Positions 55,149 through 63,931 of a DNA stretch of 64,000 bases are shown here, piece by piece. The stretch is from Acidimicrobiaceae bacterium. Its GTDB lineage: Bacteria > Actinomycetota > Acidimicrobiia > Acidimicrobiales > RAAP-2. The notes under the pieces were generated by a model. That model was given only the letters and a program-made list of their open reading frames with translations. It was not told the origin of the DNA and searched no databases. Within the stretch, counting starts at the first letter, position 1. Each line of letters begins with the position of its first letter. Location: assembly GCA_003160635.1 (NCBI GenBank), contig PMLV01000040.1, forward strand, positions 51,808-115,807, given 5' to 3'. Position numbers and translations under genes: made by a program.

Positions 55149-55751
55149 ATGTACACGGGACCCCTTCGAGCCTTGATCGACGAGCTGGGACGCCTGCCCG
55201 GTATCGGTCCCAAGTCAGCCCAGCGCATCGCGTTTCATATCCTGAAAGTGCCGAGCGAAGACGCCCATCGTCTCTCTGATGCCATCGTGGCGGTAAAAGA
55301 GAGAACCACACTGTGCGATCAGTGTTTCAACGTTGCTGAAGGCGGCGCCTTGTGCGCCGTGTGTGCTGATTCTCAGCGCGATGAAGCCGTTCTCTGTGTG
55401 GTGGAAGACCCGAGGGACATCGTGGCGGTGGAACGCACCGGTCAGTTTCATGGTCGCTATCACGTCCTGGGTGGAGCGCTCAACCCTCTAGAAGGTATTG
55501 GACCAGACCAACTCAAGACGCGGGAGCTCTTGGCTCGTATCGACGGCGGACTGATCCGTGAGGTCATTGTCTGTACGAATCCGAATCTCGAAGGAGAGGC
55601 GACGGCAATGTACGTCGCCCGACTCCTCACACCCTTGGGCGTCGTGGTCTCACGGTTGGCCAGCGGCCTGCCGGTTGGAGGGGATTTGGAATACGCCGAC
55701 GAACTCACGCTCGGCCGAGCCTTGGAAGGTCGACGAACTCTCGAGGTGTAA
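55149..55751 (+). CDS. recR: Recombination mediator RecR
   Basis: A 200-residue DNA repair protein that works with RecO/RecF in gap repair. The HhH motif ([15 protein letters not shown]) lies at 16-30. The zinc finger is C56-x2-C59-x9-C69-x2-C72. The TOPRIM domain starts at [15 protein letters not shown], and a Walker-B-like DGGLIREV follows. ATG 55149 directly follows the dnaX stop. The ybaB/ebfC gene that usually lies between dnaX and recR is absent here. Confidence 0.97.
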   Translation: MYTGPLRALIDELGRLPGIGPKSAQRIAFHILKVPSEDAHRLSDAIVAVKERTTLCDQCFNVAEGGALCAVCADSQRDEAVLCVVEDPRDIVAVERTGQFHGRYHVLGGALNPLEGIGPDQLKTRELLARIDGGLIREVIVCTNPNLEGEATAMYVARLLTPLGVVVSRLASGLPVGGDLEYADELTLGRALEGRRTLEV

Positions 55752-55806
55752 GTGAGCAGACGGGCTGGCCTTGACGTGAACCGAAATAGCGGCCACGGTT
55801 AAAGGC

Positions 55807-56514
55807 ATGTCGTCCACCGATGATCTCCAGAGCGCCAACAAAGTGGGCATGGGATCAGGTGGATCCGCCCCGATGGGCGACCACGCCGTACCAGCACCGG
55901 GAGAACTCGGCATAAAAGAGAAGCGGTCATGGAAAACCTGGCAGCTGGTCTGCGCCATGGGGGTCGCTGCGCTCGTCGGGATGGCGATTGACTATTACAC
56001 GGTGGGCACGCCTGCCTCGTCAAGTGCGAGTGGGGGTGCGTCTACGTTGCCGGCGGAATCCGGTTCCGCCGGGGCGAGTACGACGACGACACTTGGCCAG
56101 GGATCGGGCGCCGGCACCTCCTCCACGACCACAACCACGCCAGCCTCGTCAACGACGACAACGGCATCGTCGGCACAGACCACGACCACAACTTCGGCGC
56201 CGGTTTCCTCCCCGGCAAAATTGCTGCTAGGGCCAACCCAGGCCCAGGGCAACTGGACCAGCCCGGCCTTCACAACGACACAAGCTGGCTGGAACATCGG
56301 ATGGGCCTTCCAGTGCACCCCGGCTCCGACCGCAGGACCGTCGTTGCAGGTGTCCGTCACTTCGACAGGATCGCCTCCGACTGGAGCTCTCGCAATAAAT
56401 GAGACAGGAGCATCCGGAAGTTCGGTCACCTCCCAGACGTCAATCGGGCAGCATACCCTTTTGGTGCAGGCCCCCGCTAACTGCGTCTGGGCCGTGAAGG
56501 TTACGGGCTCGTAG
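55807..56514 (+). CDS. Single-pass membrane protein with Thr-rich stalk
   Basis: A 235-residue protein. A cytoplasmic N-terminus of about 45 residues and one membrane segment (about 46-64) lead to a Thr/Ser/Ala-rich stalk at about 70-140 and a small beta-rich outer domain (about 145-235). The outer domain has two Cys (FQCTPAP and APANCVWAVKV) that could pair. I do not recognise the family. The start may be later (ATG 55849). It follows recR by 55 bp but is probably not functionally linked. Confidence 0.6.
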   Translation: MSSTDDLQSANKVGMGSGGSAPMGDHAVPAPGELGIKEKRSWKTWQLVCAMGVAALVGMAIDYYTVGTPASSSASGGASTLPAESGSAGASTTTTLGQGSGAGTSSTTTTTPASSTTTTASSAQTTTTTSAPVSSPAKLLLGPTQAQGNWTSPAFTTTQAGWNIGWAFQCTPAPTAGPSLQVSVTSTGSPPTGALAINETGASGSSVTSQTSIGQHTLLVQAPANCVWAVKVTGS

Positions 56515-56587
56515 TGAAGTGCATTTGGGACAACCTCATCGAGGAACCTCCCGGCCCCACACAACTGACGGGAATTGAAGTCAGTGC

Positions 56588-57019
56588 CTACGAAGTTGAA
56601 ACCTGTTGCCGTAAGTTCTCCAATTTCCTGTCGAGTTCGGCGAAGTAGTTGTAGTCGCGCGTCATGGCAGGTGAAGTAGCCGGAGCCTCGTCGAGCGGCG
56701 CGGGCCAATCTTGCTGTAATGCAAATGACGAGGGGGTTGGAGGCGGGATCTGAACCGAATACTCGCCTTTAGATTCGATGGCGTCGTCAAATCGGATAGG
56801 AGCCGAATCGGTGGGCGTCGGCGGCGGGGGCTCGAATTCAGGCCGCCCGAAGTGACGGACCATTTCGAACCGGTGAGGAGATTCGAGGTGAGGAGATTCG
56901 GCTTGTCCATCGCGCCGTAGGCGTTGCAGCTGGAAGACCAAGCGCTCCTCATTTGCGGTCAGTGCCGAGACGACGCGCGTGATCCCTGTGAGCCACCCGT
57001 CGAGTGTGGGGTCGGGCAT
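56588..57019 (-). CDS. Small hypothetical protein
   Basis: A 143-residue protein without recognisable domain. Helical ends (TRVVSALTANEERLVFQLQR; YFAELDRKLENLRQQVS) flank a Pro-rich centre. A short internal repeat (ESPHLESPH) comes from a 12-base tandem duplication. The acidic/aromatic composition is ordinary. It starts at ATG 57019 and is divergent from the exported neocarzinostatin-like gene. Confidence 0.5.
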   Translation of the reverse strand: MPDPTLDGWLTGITRVVSALTANEERLVFQLQRLRRDGQAESPHLESPHRFEMVRHFGRPEFEPPPPTPTDSAPIRFDDAIESKGEYSVQIPPPTPSSFALQQDWPAPLDEAPATSPAMTRDYNYFAELDRKLENLRQQVSTS

Positions 57020-57349
57020 GGCTGCAGCGTACAGCGGTCATCGCAGGGATCGTGGCGCGGGTCCGATCTGAAGCGAGGAGCGCAGAGTCTTTAAGGTTCG
57101 AGGGTCATTTCTGCTGCGTTCTTGGACCGTAGCCAACGCGGGAACACGAATTAGGGCACTTCCGACCTCAACTCGAGTGACCCTTCCGTGATCAATGTGC
57201 GTCTGGCGTTTGACCCGCAGATGTTTTCTTCGTGTCACCAGGGGTTTTAGCTTGAGGGTGCCCCCAAAACGTGTCAGAACTCTTATGGCGGTCTTACGCA
57301 ACCGCATAGCAACCACCCAGCCACTTTGACCGACAAAAGGAGCAACTCC
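57020..57349. other. Gene-free intergenic region, 330 bp
   Basis: No frame, tRNA or hairpin of note. It separates divergent genes and should hold both promoters; TTGAGG near 57251 and several AT-richer stretches are possible -35/-10 elements, but none is convincing. It ends with AAAGGAG, the ribosome site of the exported protein, which also recurs before the PstS-like gene at 58128. Confidence 0.5.
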
Positions 57350-58042
57350 ATGCCCATTCGACAAGCCGCGAGGCGAGTCGCCCTCTCAGCAGCAGCCGTT
57401 TCAGCTGCGGGTGCGTTCTCAGCCATCGCACTCTCCGGACCGGCCGGCGCCACCCTGACCAGCGGCCCGGTGTCGTTGAACTCACAGGGCGTGATTACCC
57501 CGGGCACCCCGTACACGAGTGGCCAGACCATCGACCTCGTGGTGGCGGCGAACACGACGATGAACAATGCCGCGATGATCGCGGCTGGCTATCCCAGCGG
57601 CGCCGACCCCATCAAATTCCTCGAATGCGCCGACCCGGGTGGTACGACCGTCAACCTACCGACCAAGCCGACACAGTGTGAGCCGGCCACGGTCGAGTCC
57701 AACTCGGGCGCAGCTCTCGACGGCAGCATGAGCCTGACCGGTGCCAACGGTTACACGGTCTACGCGCTGCCCGACTCCAGCCTGGGGTCGAACGGCACGG
57801 TGTGCGGTTCGGCATCGAATCCTTGCGTGATCGGCATCTTTGCCGACCAGAATGACTTCACCAAGCCGCATCTGTTCTCGGCCCCCTTCCAAGTAGTCGT
57901 GGGCGATGGCACCGACCAGGGCAACAACCCGGGTGACGGTACCCCAGAGGTGCCTTTGGCAATCGGCCTGCCCCTCGCTGCCGCTGCGGTGGTTGGAGGC
58001 TCGGTCTTCGTCACCCGCCGCCGCCGTCAGCGCGTGGCCTGA
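57350..58042 (+). CDS. Exported neocarzinostatin-like domain protein (copy 1)
   Basis: A 230-residue exported protein. A signal peptide of about 35 residues ends in GPAGA. One beta-sandwich domain (about 36-190) has paired cysteines (LECADP...CEPAT and TVCGSASNPCVIG) and ends DQNDFTKPHLFSAPF. Disulfide spacing and order resemble the neocarzinostatin Ig-like fold. A C-terminal hydrophobic helix and RRRRQR tail anchor it, but no LAxTG motif is present, unlike its paralogs at 60216 and 61040. ATG 57350 follows AAAGGAG. The domain DNA is nearly identical to that of the 61040 gene. Confidence 0.75.
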   Translation: MPIRQAARRVALSAAAVSAAGAFSAIALSGPAGATLTSGPVSLNSQGVITPGTPYTSGQTIDLVVAANTTMNNAAMIAAGYPSGADPIKFLECADPGGTTVNLPTKPTQCEPATVESNSGAALDGSMSLTGANGYTVYALPDSSLGSNGTVCGSASNPCVIGIFADQNDFTKPHLFSAPFQVVVGDGTDQGNNPGDGTPEVPLAIGLPLAAAAVVGGSVFVTRRRRQRVA

Positions 58043-58127
58043 CGCCGGTAACGCTTTCATCCGCTTCAAATCGTCACCATTCACTCAAGACGTCACAAAG
58101 ACCAAAAGACAAAGGAGCAACGATCCC

Positions 58128-59990
58128 ATGAGAATCCACAAGCTGCGAAGCCGCCTGGCGGCAGCAGCCTCGCTTGGCGGTGTAGTACTTTCCGCCACCT
58201 TGATGCTGGGCGGGGGGGCGGCCTCGGCCATCTCCGTCCCGCCCCTACCTACCTACAACGTCTACCCCAACTGGCTCACATCCGACGGCTCCGTCTCCCA
58301 CACGATTCATGCCACAGGGTCGGATACCACTTTCTACGTGATGCAGCAGCTCGCCGACCTGTACAACCAGGCCGGTCTGTACGGTTGCACGCTGGTCAGC
58401 ACGGGCTCGACCCAGAACCAATTCTGCAACAACTCGTCTAATACGAACACGACGACCACCAACACGGTCGACAACTTCGACAGCAACGAGGCGTTGATGG
58501 GCGAGAACGACATCGGTTCGGGCAACGGCCAGCAGCAACTCTGTGGTACACAGCTGGCGCCCTACGTGGTCAACTTTTCCCGGTCGTCCAAGCCGATCGC
58601 GGCCATCTCGGGCTGCCCGATGGTAGAGACCGGCTTCGCCAAGGACAGCGTGCCGGCCGTCGACTTCCAGAACATCAACCCCGCCGCCGTTGGCACCGCC
58701 TCCGGCTACATCGGGCAGACGTTCACGGCGCCCAACCAGACCTTCGTCAGCCCCCCCTTCCCGTCTACGGGGATCGGTCCCGTAGCGGCTGGCTGGCTGC
58801 CCGGGGACCCGACCAACTGTGTCGCCGCAGGGACAGGCTCTCCTGCCTGCTCCGGCACGGCCTTCGGGGATGTCGACGCGGGAACCGGTCAGCCGGGCAG
58901 CGTTGGCTTCCGGCTCTGGTGCGCCACGGACTCCACCCGGATCACCGACTGGGGCCAGCTCACCAACCTTGCCGGCGGCAAGGCGGTGGGAAGTGGCACA
59001 CCGATCGGCGTCCCGATCAGGATCATCGGCATCAACAAGGGCTCCGGAACGGTAGCAACGTTCAACGCGTTCGCCAACTCGGGTTTCTCCGGTGGCGCTC
59101 CCAACAGTGGCTGTGAATCGTCGCCATTCAACCCGAACGCTGCTTCGGGCCCGAACCCCTTCACCAGCGACGGCTACACGGGCAACCTCGAGATCGCGCT
59201 GGAGAACAACGCCTCGCAGATCGGTGACTTCGCGGCAGCCAACTGGCCCAATGATCCGGCCGACCAGGCAGTCGACATCGCCACGTCGCTGTACTACGAA
59301 GGACTGGGCTACTACAACACCATCCCCAACGCCTCGACGGCAGTGCTCACGCCAGGTACCGGGACGGTTCCGGCCGGTGTGCCCGCCGCCTACACAGCGT
59401 CGTTGTTGAACGAGAACAACAAGAAGCCGACCATTCCCAACGAGCGGGCGAATGTCTACGCGACGTCGAGGACACTCTTCAACATCTACCGGTCAGACCA
59501 GATCACCTCGTCGACCGCCGGATTCCTCAACTGGTTGTGTGACTCCAGCAGCGACACGACGACTGATCCGGGCTTGACGGGCACGATCCCGAAGGAGAAG
59601 GACCAGCTGTCGGGCTTGAACTTCGACAACGAGATCACGAACACACTCAATCACTTCGGCTTCAGCCGGCTTGATGACCTCAACTCGGAGCTTACGAACC
59701 TGACGCCAGCCGATGGCTTGGTGACCCCGAACGCTACGTGCGATGCCAGCCTTACGGTCAGCTCGAACGGTTCGAATACGGTTACCGACCTTGCCGGGAC
59801 TGTCCCCGCCTCGATCCCATCCTCTGGGAACTGGGTGGCGACCGGAACGGGTGTTCCGTCAGGAACGACGGTCACGAGCATCAGCGGGAACACGATCACA
59901 CTGTCAAACGCAGTGCCGACCAACGCGTCGTTCACGCTCTATTTCCCCGGGCACCCCCCGGTCCTGGCGGTGACCGATAGCACCCACTAA
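58128..59990 (+). CDS. Exported PstS-like (phosphate-binding superfamily) protein
   Basis: A 620-residue exported protein with a signal peptide of about 35 residues. The region after it contains IHATGSDTTFYVMQQLADLY, the substrate-loop type of PstS proteins, then FSRSSKPIAAISGC, VRIIGINKGSGTVATFNAF-like text and GFLNWLCDSSSDTT. It is larger than PstS (about 370) because of inserts and a C-terminal beta domain (TVTDLAGTVPASIPSSGNW). No ABC transporter genes are nearby, so it may be a surface or scavenging protein rather than a transporter part. AAAGGAG precedes ATG 58128. Confidence 0.7.
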   Translation: MRIHKLRSRLAAAASLGGVVLSATLMLGGGAASAISVPPLPTYNVYPNWLTSDGSVSHTIHATGSDTTFYVMQQLADLYNQAGLYGCTLVSTGSTQNQFCNNSSNTNTTTTNTVDNFDSNEALMGENDIGSGNGQQQLCGTQLAPYVVNFSRSSKPIAAISGCPMVETGFAKDSVPAVDFQNINPAAVGTASGYIGQTFTAPNQTFVSPPFPSTGIGPVAAGWLPGDPTNCVAAGTGSPACSGTAFGDVDAGTGQPGSVGFRLWCATDSTRITDWGQLTNLAGGKAVGSGTPIGVPIRIIGINKGSGTVATFNAFANSGFSGGAPNSGCESSPFNPNAASGPNPFTSDGYTGNLEIALENNASQIGDFAAANWPNDPADQAVDIATSLYYEGLGYYNTIPNASTAVLTPGTGTVPAGVPAAYTASLLNENNKKPTIPNERANVYATSRTLFNIYRSDQITSSTAGFLNWLCDSSSDTTTDPGLTGTIPKEKDQLSGLNFDNEITNTLNHFGFSRLDDLNSELTNLTPADGLVTPNATCDASLTVSSNGSNTVTDLAGTVPASIPSSGNWVATGTGVPSGTTVTSISGNTITLSNAVPTNASFTLYFPGHPPVLAVTDSTH

Positions 59991-60047
59991 CGAAAGGCAG
60001 TCGGCCGATACGTGACCAAACGGTCTCGTTGAGGCGCCAGTTCTCCC

Positions 60048-60087
60048 GGCCCGGGGGACCCGCGAGCGATCGCGAGTTCCCCGGGCC
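60048..60087 (+). terminator. GC-rich hairpin terminator after the PstS-like gene
   Basis: Outer stem GGCCCGGGG/CCCCGGGCC (9 bp) and inner stem CGCGA/TCGCG with a GCGA loop form one long hairpin 57 bp after the stop. It is followed by TTGGGG, without a long T-tract. It separates the PstS-like gene from the LAxTG genes. Confidence 0.65.
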
Positions 60088-60215
60088 TTGGGGTGTCACG
60101 GACGAAAAGAAGTTCCCGCTACGGCTAGACCGGTCTTGCGACTGCCGTAAGCGCAACCAAATGACGAGAGGCAGCAAGTGCCCGAAACAGACAACTCCAG
60201 AGGAGACAAAAACCG

Positions 60216-61043
60216 GTGAAGCTGGACCAGCTGGAAACATCTACGAGGGCCGCTCGTCCGAGGGCAAGCGCGAAGCAAAGAGGTCGCCTCCTCCGCGGAG
60301 CACAGCTGCTTGGCTTGGCGTTGCTGGTGGGTGGCATCATCACGGCGCTCCTCCCGGGCGGAGCAAATGGGTCTGTCCCCACGAACGGGCCGGTCTCGCT
60401 CCGGACGACCGGTCACACATCGCCTGGCCCCTTCTCGAGCGGACAGAACATTGACATCGTGATAGCCGCCAACTCCACGATGAGCCGTTCCAGTCTCACA
60501 GCGGCTGGTTACCCGAGCGGTGCTGTGCCTATCAAAGTTCTTGAGTGCGCCGACCCACGAGCCGTTCCGGCGAACCTGCCCACAAAGCCGACCGACTGCG
60601 AACCGGCCACGATTGACTCGATCCCAGGGGCCAACGCCGACGGCAGCATGACAATCACGGGTTTCACCGTTTATGCGCTTCCCGATTCCGTCGTTTTGGG
60701 GCCGTCCAATGGAACGACGTGTGATGACGCGCAGCACGCCTGCGTGATTGGAATCTTCGCTGACCAGAACGACTTCACCAAGCCCCACCTGTTCTCGGCG
60801 CCGTTCTATATTGCCCCCAGCTCAGCCGCCGGCTCGTCGGCCACCGTGACGGGAGGATCGACGGGAACGTCGACTCAACCGACTGCGTCGGCCTCCCAAG
60901 GGGCTGCTACTGCCGGGACAGGAGGGAGGCTGGCGGCGACGGGTTCGTCCGATGCGATGCCTTGGTTGATCGGCTTTGGTGTCCTCTTGCTCATTCTGGG
61001 CACCGCAGGCCGTCGGATGGTGGCTGCGAGGCCGAAAGGATGA
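60216..61043 (+). CDS. Sortase-anchored neocarzinostatin-like protein (LAATG, copy 2)
   Basis: A 275-residue surface protein. A signal peptide of about 52 residues has a long basic N-region. The beta-sandwich domain at about 53-200 is paralogous to copy 1, with the same two cysteine pairs (LECADP; CEPATI; TTCDDAQHACVIG) and the ending DQNDFTKPHLFSAPFYI. A Thr/Ser/Gly linker precedes LAATG, a hydrophobic helix and RRMVAARPKG, which form a class E (LAxTG) sortase sorting signal. GTG 60216 follows AGAGGAG. The next gene starts within its stop (ATGA). Confidence 0.82.
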   Translation: MKLDQLETSTRAARPRASAKQRGRLLRGAQLLGLALLVGGIITALLPGGANGSVPTNGPVSLRTTGHTSPGPFSSGQNIDIVIAANSTMSRSSLTAAGYPSGAVPIKVLECADPRAVPANLPTKPTDCEPATIDSIPGANADGSMTITGFTVYALPDSVVLGPSNGTTCDDAQHACVIGIFADQNDFTKPHLFSAPFYIAPSSAAGSSATVTGGSTGTSTQPTASASQGAATAGTGGRLAATGSSDAMPWLIGFGVLLLILGTAGRRMVAARPKG

Positions 61044-63931
61044 AGCCCGAGAAGGGCAGGGCATCGACGACCGGTTGGTTTCTCCGTTGCGTGCAGATAT
61101 GTGGTGCCGCCGCGCTTGTCGGTGCGGCCGCAATGAGCTTGCTCTCCCCGGGTGCCAGCGCCTCCAGCCTGACCAGCGGCCCGGTGTCGTTGAACACCCA
61201 GGGCGTCGTCACCCCGGGGACCCCGTACACGGGTGGCCAGACCATCGACCTCGTGGTGGCGGCGAACACGACGATGAACAATGCCGCGATGGTCGCGGCT
61301 GGCTATCCCAGTGGCGCCGACCCCATCAAGTTCCTCGAATGCGCCGACCCGGGCGGTACGACCGCCAACCTGCCTACCAAGCCGACTCAGTGTGAGCCCG
61401 CCACGGTCGAGTCCAACTCGGGCGCAGCTACCGACGGCAGCATGAGCCTGATCGGTGGCAACGGCTACACGGTCTACGCGCTGCCCGACTCCGGCTTGGG
61501 GTCGAACGGCACGGTGTGCGACAGCAAGGCAAATCCTTGCGTGATTGGAATTTTCGCTGACCAGAACGACTTCACCAAGCCCCACCTGTTCTCGGCCCCG
61601 TTCTACGTGAGCGTGGGAGACGGCTTGGACTTGGGCGACAACCCGGGTGATGGCTCACCATTGACGCAGGCATCAACGGATCCGGGAAAATCGACGGTGG
61701 TGGCGGCACCGAACAACGCGGTGGCCGATGGGGTGGACGCCTCCAAGGTTACGGTCACCCTCAAGGACACCAACGGCAACCCTGTGAGTAGCGGCAAGCA
61801 GATCTCGGTGAGCCAGGGGAGCGGGCACTCGGTGATCACGGTGGGTTCGGTGGCGACGACCACGGCCACGACCGACGCCAATGGGATGGCGTCCTTCAAT
61901 GTGACCGACGCGATGCCCGAAGTGGTGACGTATACGGTCACCGATACATCCGACAGCAACTTAGCGATCACCGCCACGCCATCGGTCACATTCTCTGCCC
62001 CGGTGGTGACCTCTGCAAACTCGACAGTTGCGGCGGTGGCGAACGGGCCGCCAAGTGTGATCACCACCCCGTGGACCATCACGGTGACCCTGCGGGACCA
62101 GGCCGCCTCGCCCCAACCGCTCATCGGCAAGACAGTGGCTCTGTCGCCATCCAGCGGCAGCTCGACCACGACCGCCGTGTCGCCGACGACCAACGCTCAG
62201 GGTCAGGCCACCTTCACGGTGTCGGACACCGCGGCCGAAACGGTCACGTACACCGCCACTTCCGGTTCGGTGACCGCGGGTACGGTCGCCGTCACGTTCG
62301 GCACGCTGGCCGTGTCGGCGAGCGTGTCGACGGTGACCCCTCAAACGCAAGTCGTTCAGGTAACGGCCGGGGGCACCGTACGCGGTGGCACGATCGTCGT
62401 GACGTTGCTCGGAGGTGATGGCACGAGCGCGGTCGCAGGAAAGACCGTGACGATGACAACGCCGTCGACCACCGTTACGATTAGTCCCGAGACGCCGGGT
62501 TCCGATGTCACCGGCGTCAACGGTACTGCCACCTTCACCGTGTCGGATACCACCGCAGAGCCGGTCACCTTTACCGCGACCGATGTGACCGATAGCAACT
62601 TGGTGGTCACCCAAACTGCCGTTGTGACCTTCGCGACCCCGACCGCGTCGGCCAGCAAGTCGACAATGGCCGTGGCTCCCGCCACGGTGATGGCGGATGG
62701 TGTGTCAAAGGCCGAGGTGACGTTGACCATAAAGGACCAATTCGGCAACCCAATCCCGGGCGATTCGGTGATGTTGACCGGAGTGCCGTCGGCGACGACG
62801 AATATCGCCCCTCAAATATCGGGCACCACACCGGCCGACACGACCGACCCGAAGGGCGAAGCGACCTTCTTCACCAACGATACGACCGCGGAGTCGGTTG
62901 TCTACACGGCCACGGATACGACCGCCAACATCGTGGTGAGTCAGACGGTGACGGTGACCTATTTGCCCGGGCTCCCTCAGGCCAACCAGTCGACCGTCAC
63001 GGCCAGTCCGACAACCGTGCCTGCCGATGGGCACACGGCGGTCACGGTCACGGTCACGATTAACGACCACAACGGCAATCCGGTGCCCGGAAAGGCTATC
63101 TCCCTTGACCAGGGGGTCGGACACTCGGTGATTCCCATCGTGTCGGAAACGACCAACGCCCAAGGTCAGGCCACCTTCACGGCCACCGATCAGACCAACG
63201 AGGTCGTGACCTACACCGCCACGGATACCACCGACAATCTCCCCCTGGCTGGGCAGGGTGTTGCCGTTACCTTCGGTACCGCACCGCCCATTGTGCCCGC
63301 TACGGCCGACTCCATCATGGCCACCAGCCAGGCCAGCGTGCCCGCCGACGGCGTCTCTTCCTCGACGATCACCGTGCTCCTCATCGATGCCAACGGCCTC
63401 CCCGTCTCGGGAAAGGCGGTGTCATTGAACCCGTCGGTCGGAAGCGCTCCGGGCAGCTCGGTGGTCACCACCGTCTCTGGCACAACGAACCAGGAGGGCG
63501 CGGCGACGTTTACGGTGAGCGACAAGACGGCTGAGACGGTCACCTACACCGCCACCGATGTCACCGACGGTCTTCCCATCACCGGCCAAAGCGTGACCAC
63601 CATCTTTACGCCGGTATCCACGACGACTACGACCACGACTACTACGACGTCTTCTACTGGAACGACTACAACGACGACGACGTCTCCGGCCCCAAGCGGT
63701 AGCTCATCGGACGGCTCGGGTGGAAGTGGGGCGAACGGGAGCTCGGGTCCGGCCGCTGCGGCCACGAGCGTGGACACGACCGGTGCCACGGGCTCGGGCG
63801 CCACGCTGGCGTTCACCGGGGGACCCAGCCTCCTGCCGTGGCTGGTGGGCTTTGGCCTGCTACTGCTCATATCTGGGACCGTGGGCCGTCGGCGACTGTT
63901 TACCGCGCCGCCAACGGGGGCTGAAGCATGA
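61040..63931 (+). CDS. Large sortase-anchored adhesin-like protein: neocarzinostatin-like head on six Ig-like repeats (LAFTG)
   Basis: A 963-residue surface protein. Signal peptide to about residue 43. The head domain (44-200) is almost identical to copy 1. Six Ig-like repeats of about 100 residues (210-860) follow, of the invasin/Big_1 type, with cores TVTLKDTNGNPVSSGK and ATFTVSDTAAETVTYTAT. A Thr/Ser linker, LAFTG, a hydrophobic helix and GRRRLF end the protein as a class E sortase signal. The stalk would lift the head off the wall. The start ATG 61040 overlaps the preceding stop (ATGA). Adhesion is inferred, not shown. Confidence 0.85.
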   Translation: MKPEKGRASTTGWFLRCVQICGAAALVGAAAMSLLSPGASASSLTSGPVSLNTQGVVTPGTPYTGGQTIDLVVAANTTMNNAAMVAAGYPSGADPIKFLECADPGGTTANLPTKPTQCEPATVESNSGAATDGSMSLIGGNGYTVYALPDSGLGSNGTVCDSKANPCVIGIFADQNDFTKPHLFSAPFYVSVGDGLDLGDNPGDGSPLTQASTDPGKSTVVAAPNNAVADGVDASKVTVTLKDTNGNPVSSGKQISVSQGSGHSVITVGSVATTTATTDANGMASFNVTDAMPEVVTYTVTDTSDSNLAITATPSVTFSAPVVTSANSTVAAVANGPPSVITTPWTITVTLRDQAASPQPLIGKTVALSPSSGSSTTTAVSPTTNAQGQATFTVSDTAAETVTYTATSGSVTAGTVAVTFGTLAVSASVSTVTPQTQVVQVTAGGTVRGGTIVVTLLGGDGTSAVAGKTVTMTTPSTTVTISPETPGSDVTGVNGTATFTVSDTTAEPVTFTATDVTDSNLVVTQTAVVTFATPTASASKSTMAVAPATVMADGVSKAEVTLTIKDQFGNPIPGDSVMLTGVPSATTNIAPQISGTTPADTTDPKGEATFFTNDTTAESVVYTATDTTANIVVSQTVTVTYLPGLPQANQSTVTASPTTVPADGHTAVTVTVTINDHNGNPVPGKAISLDQGVGHSVIPIVSETTNAQGQATFTATDQTNEVVTYTATDTTDNLPLAGQGVAVTFGTAPPIVPATADSIMATSQASVPADGVSSSTITVLLIDANGLPVSGKAVSLNPSVGSAPGSSVVTTVSGTTNQEGAATFTVSDKTAETVTYTATDVTDGLPITGQSVTTIFTPVSTTTTTTTTTTSSTGTTTTTTTSPAPSGSSSDGSGGSGANGSSGPAAAATSVDTTGATGSGATLAFTGGPSLLPWLVGFGLLLLISGTVGRRRLFTAPPTGAEA
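61678..63615 (+). repeat. Six tandem Ig-like domain repeats
   Basis: Six coding repeats of about 300-330 bp each encode the stalk of the LAFTG protein. They are diverged in DNA but share the order STVxAxPxxVxADG, GNPVxGKxVxL, GxATFTVSDxTAExVTYTATD. A Thr-rich stretch (63617-63690) follows. No two units are close enough for recent duplication. Confidence 0.85.

Noticed and set aside
57906-58127. Longer start for the PstS-like gene
   Set aside because: It would begin inside the preceding gene; ATG 58128 has AAAGGAG and a proper signal peptide.
63617-63690. Short repetitive sequence considered as a CRISPR or satellite repeat
   Set aside because: It is an in-frame Thr/Ser codon run (ACG/ACT) forming the linker before LAFTG; there are no spacers.
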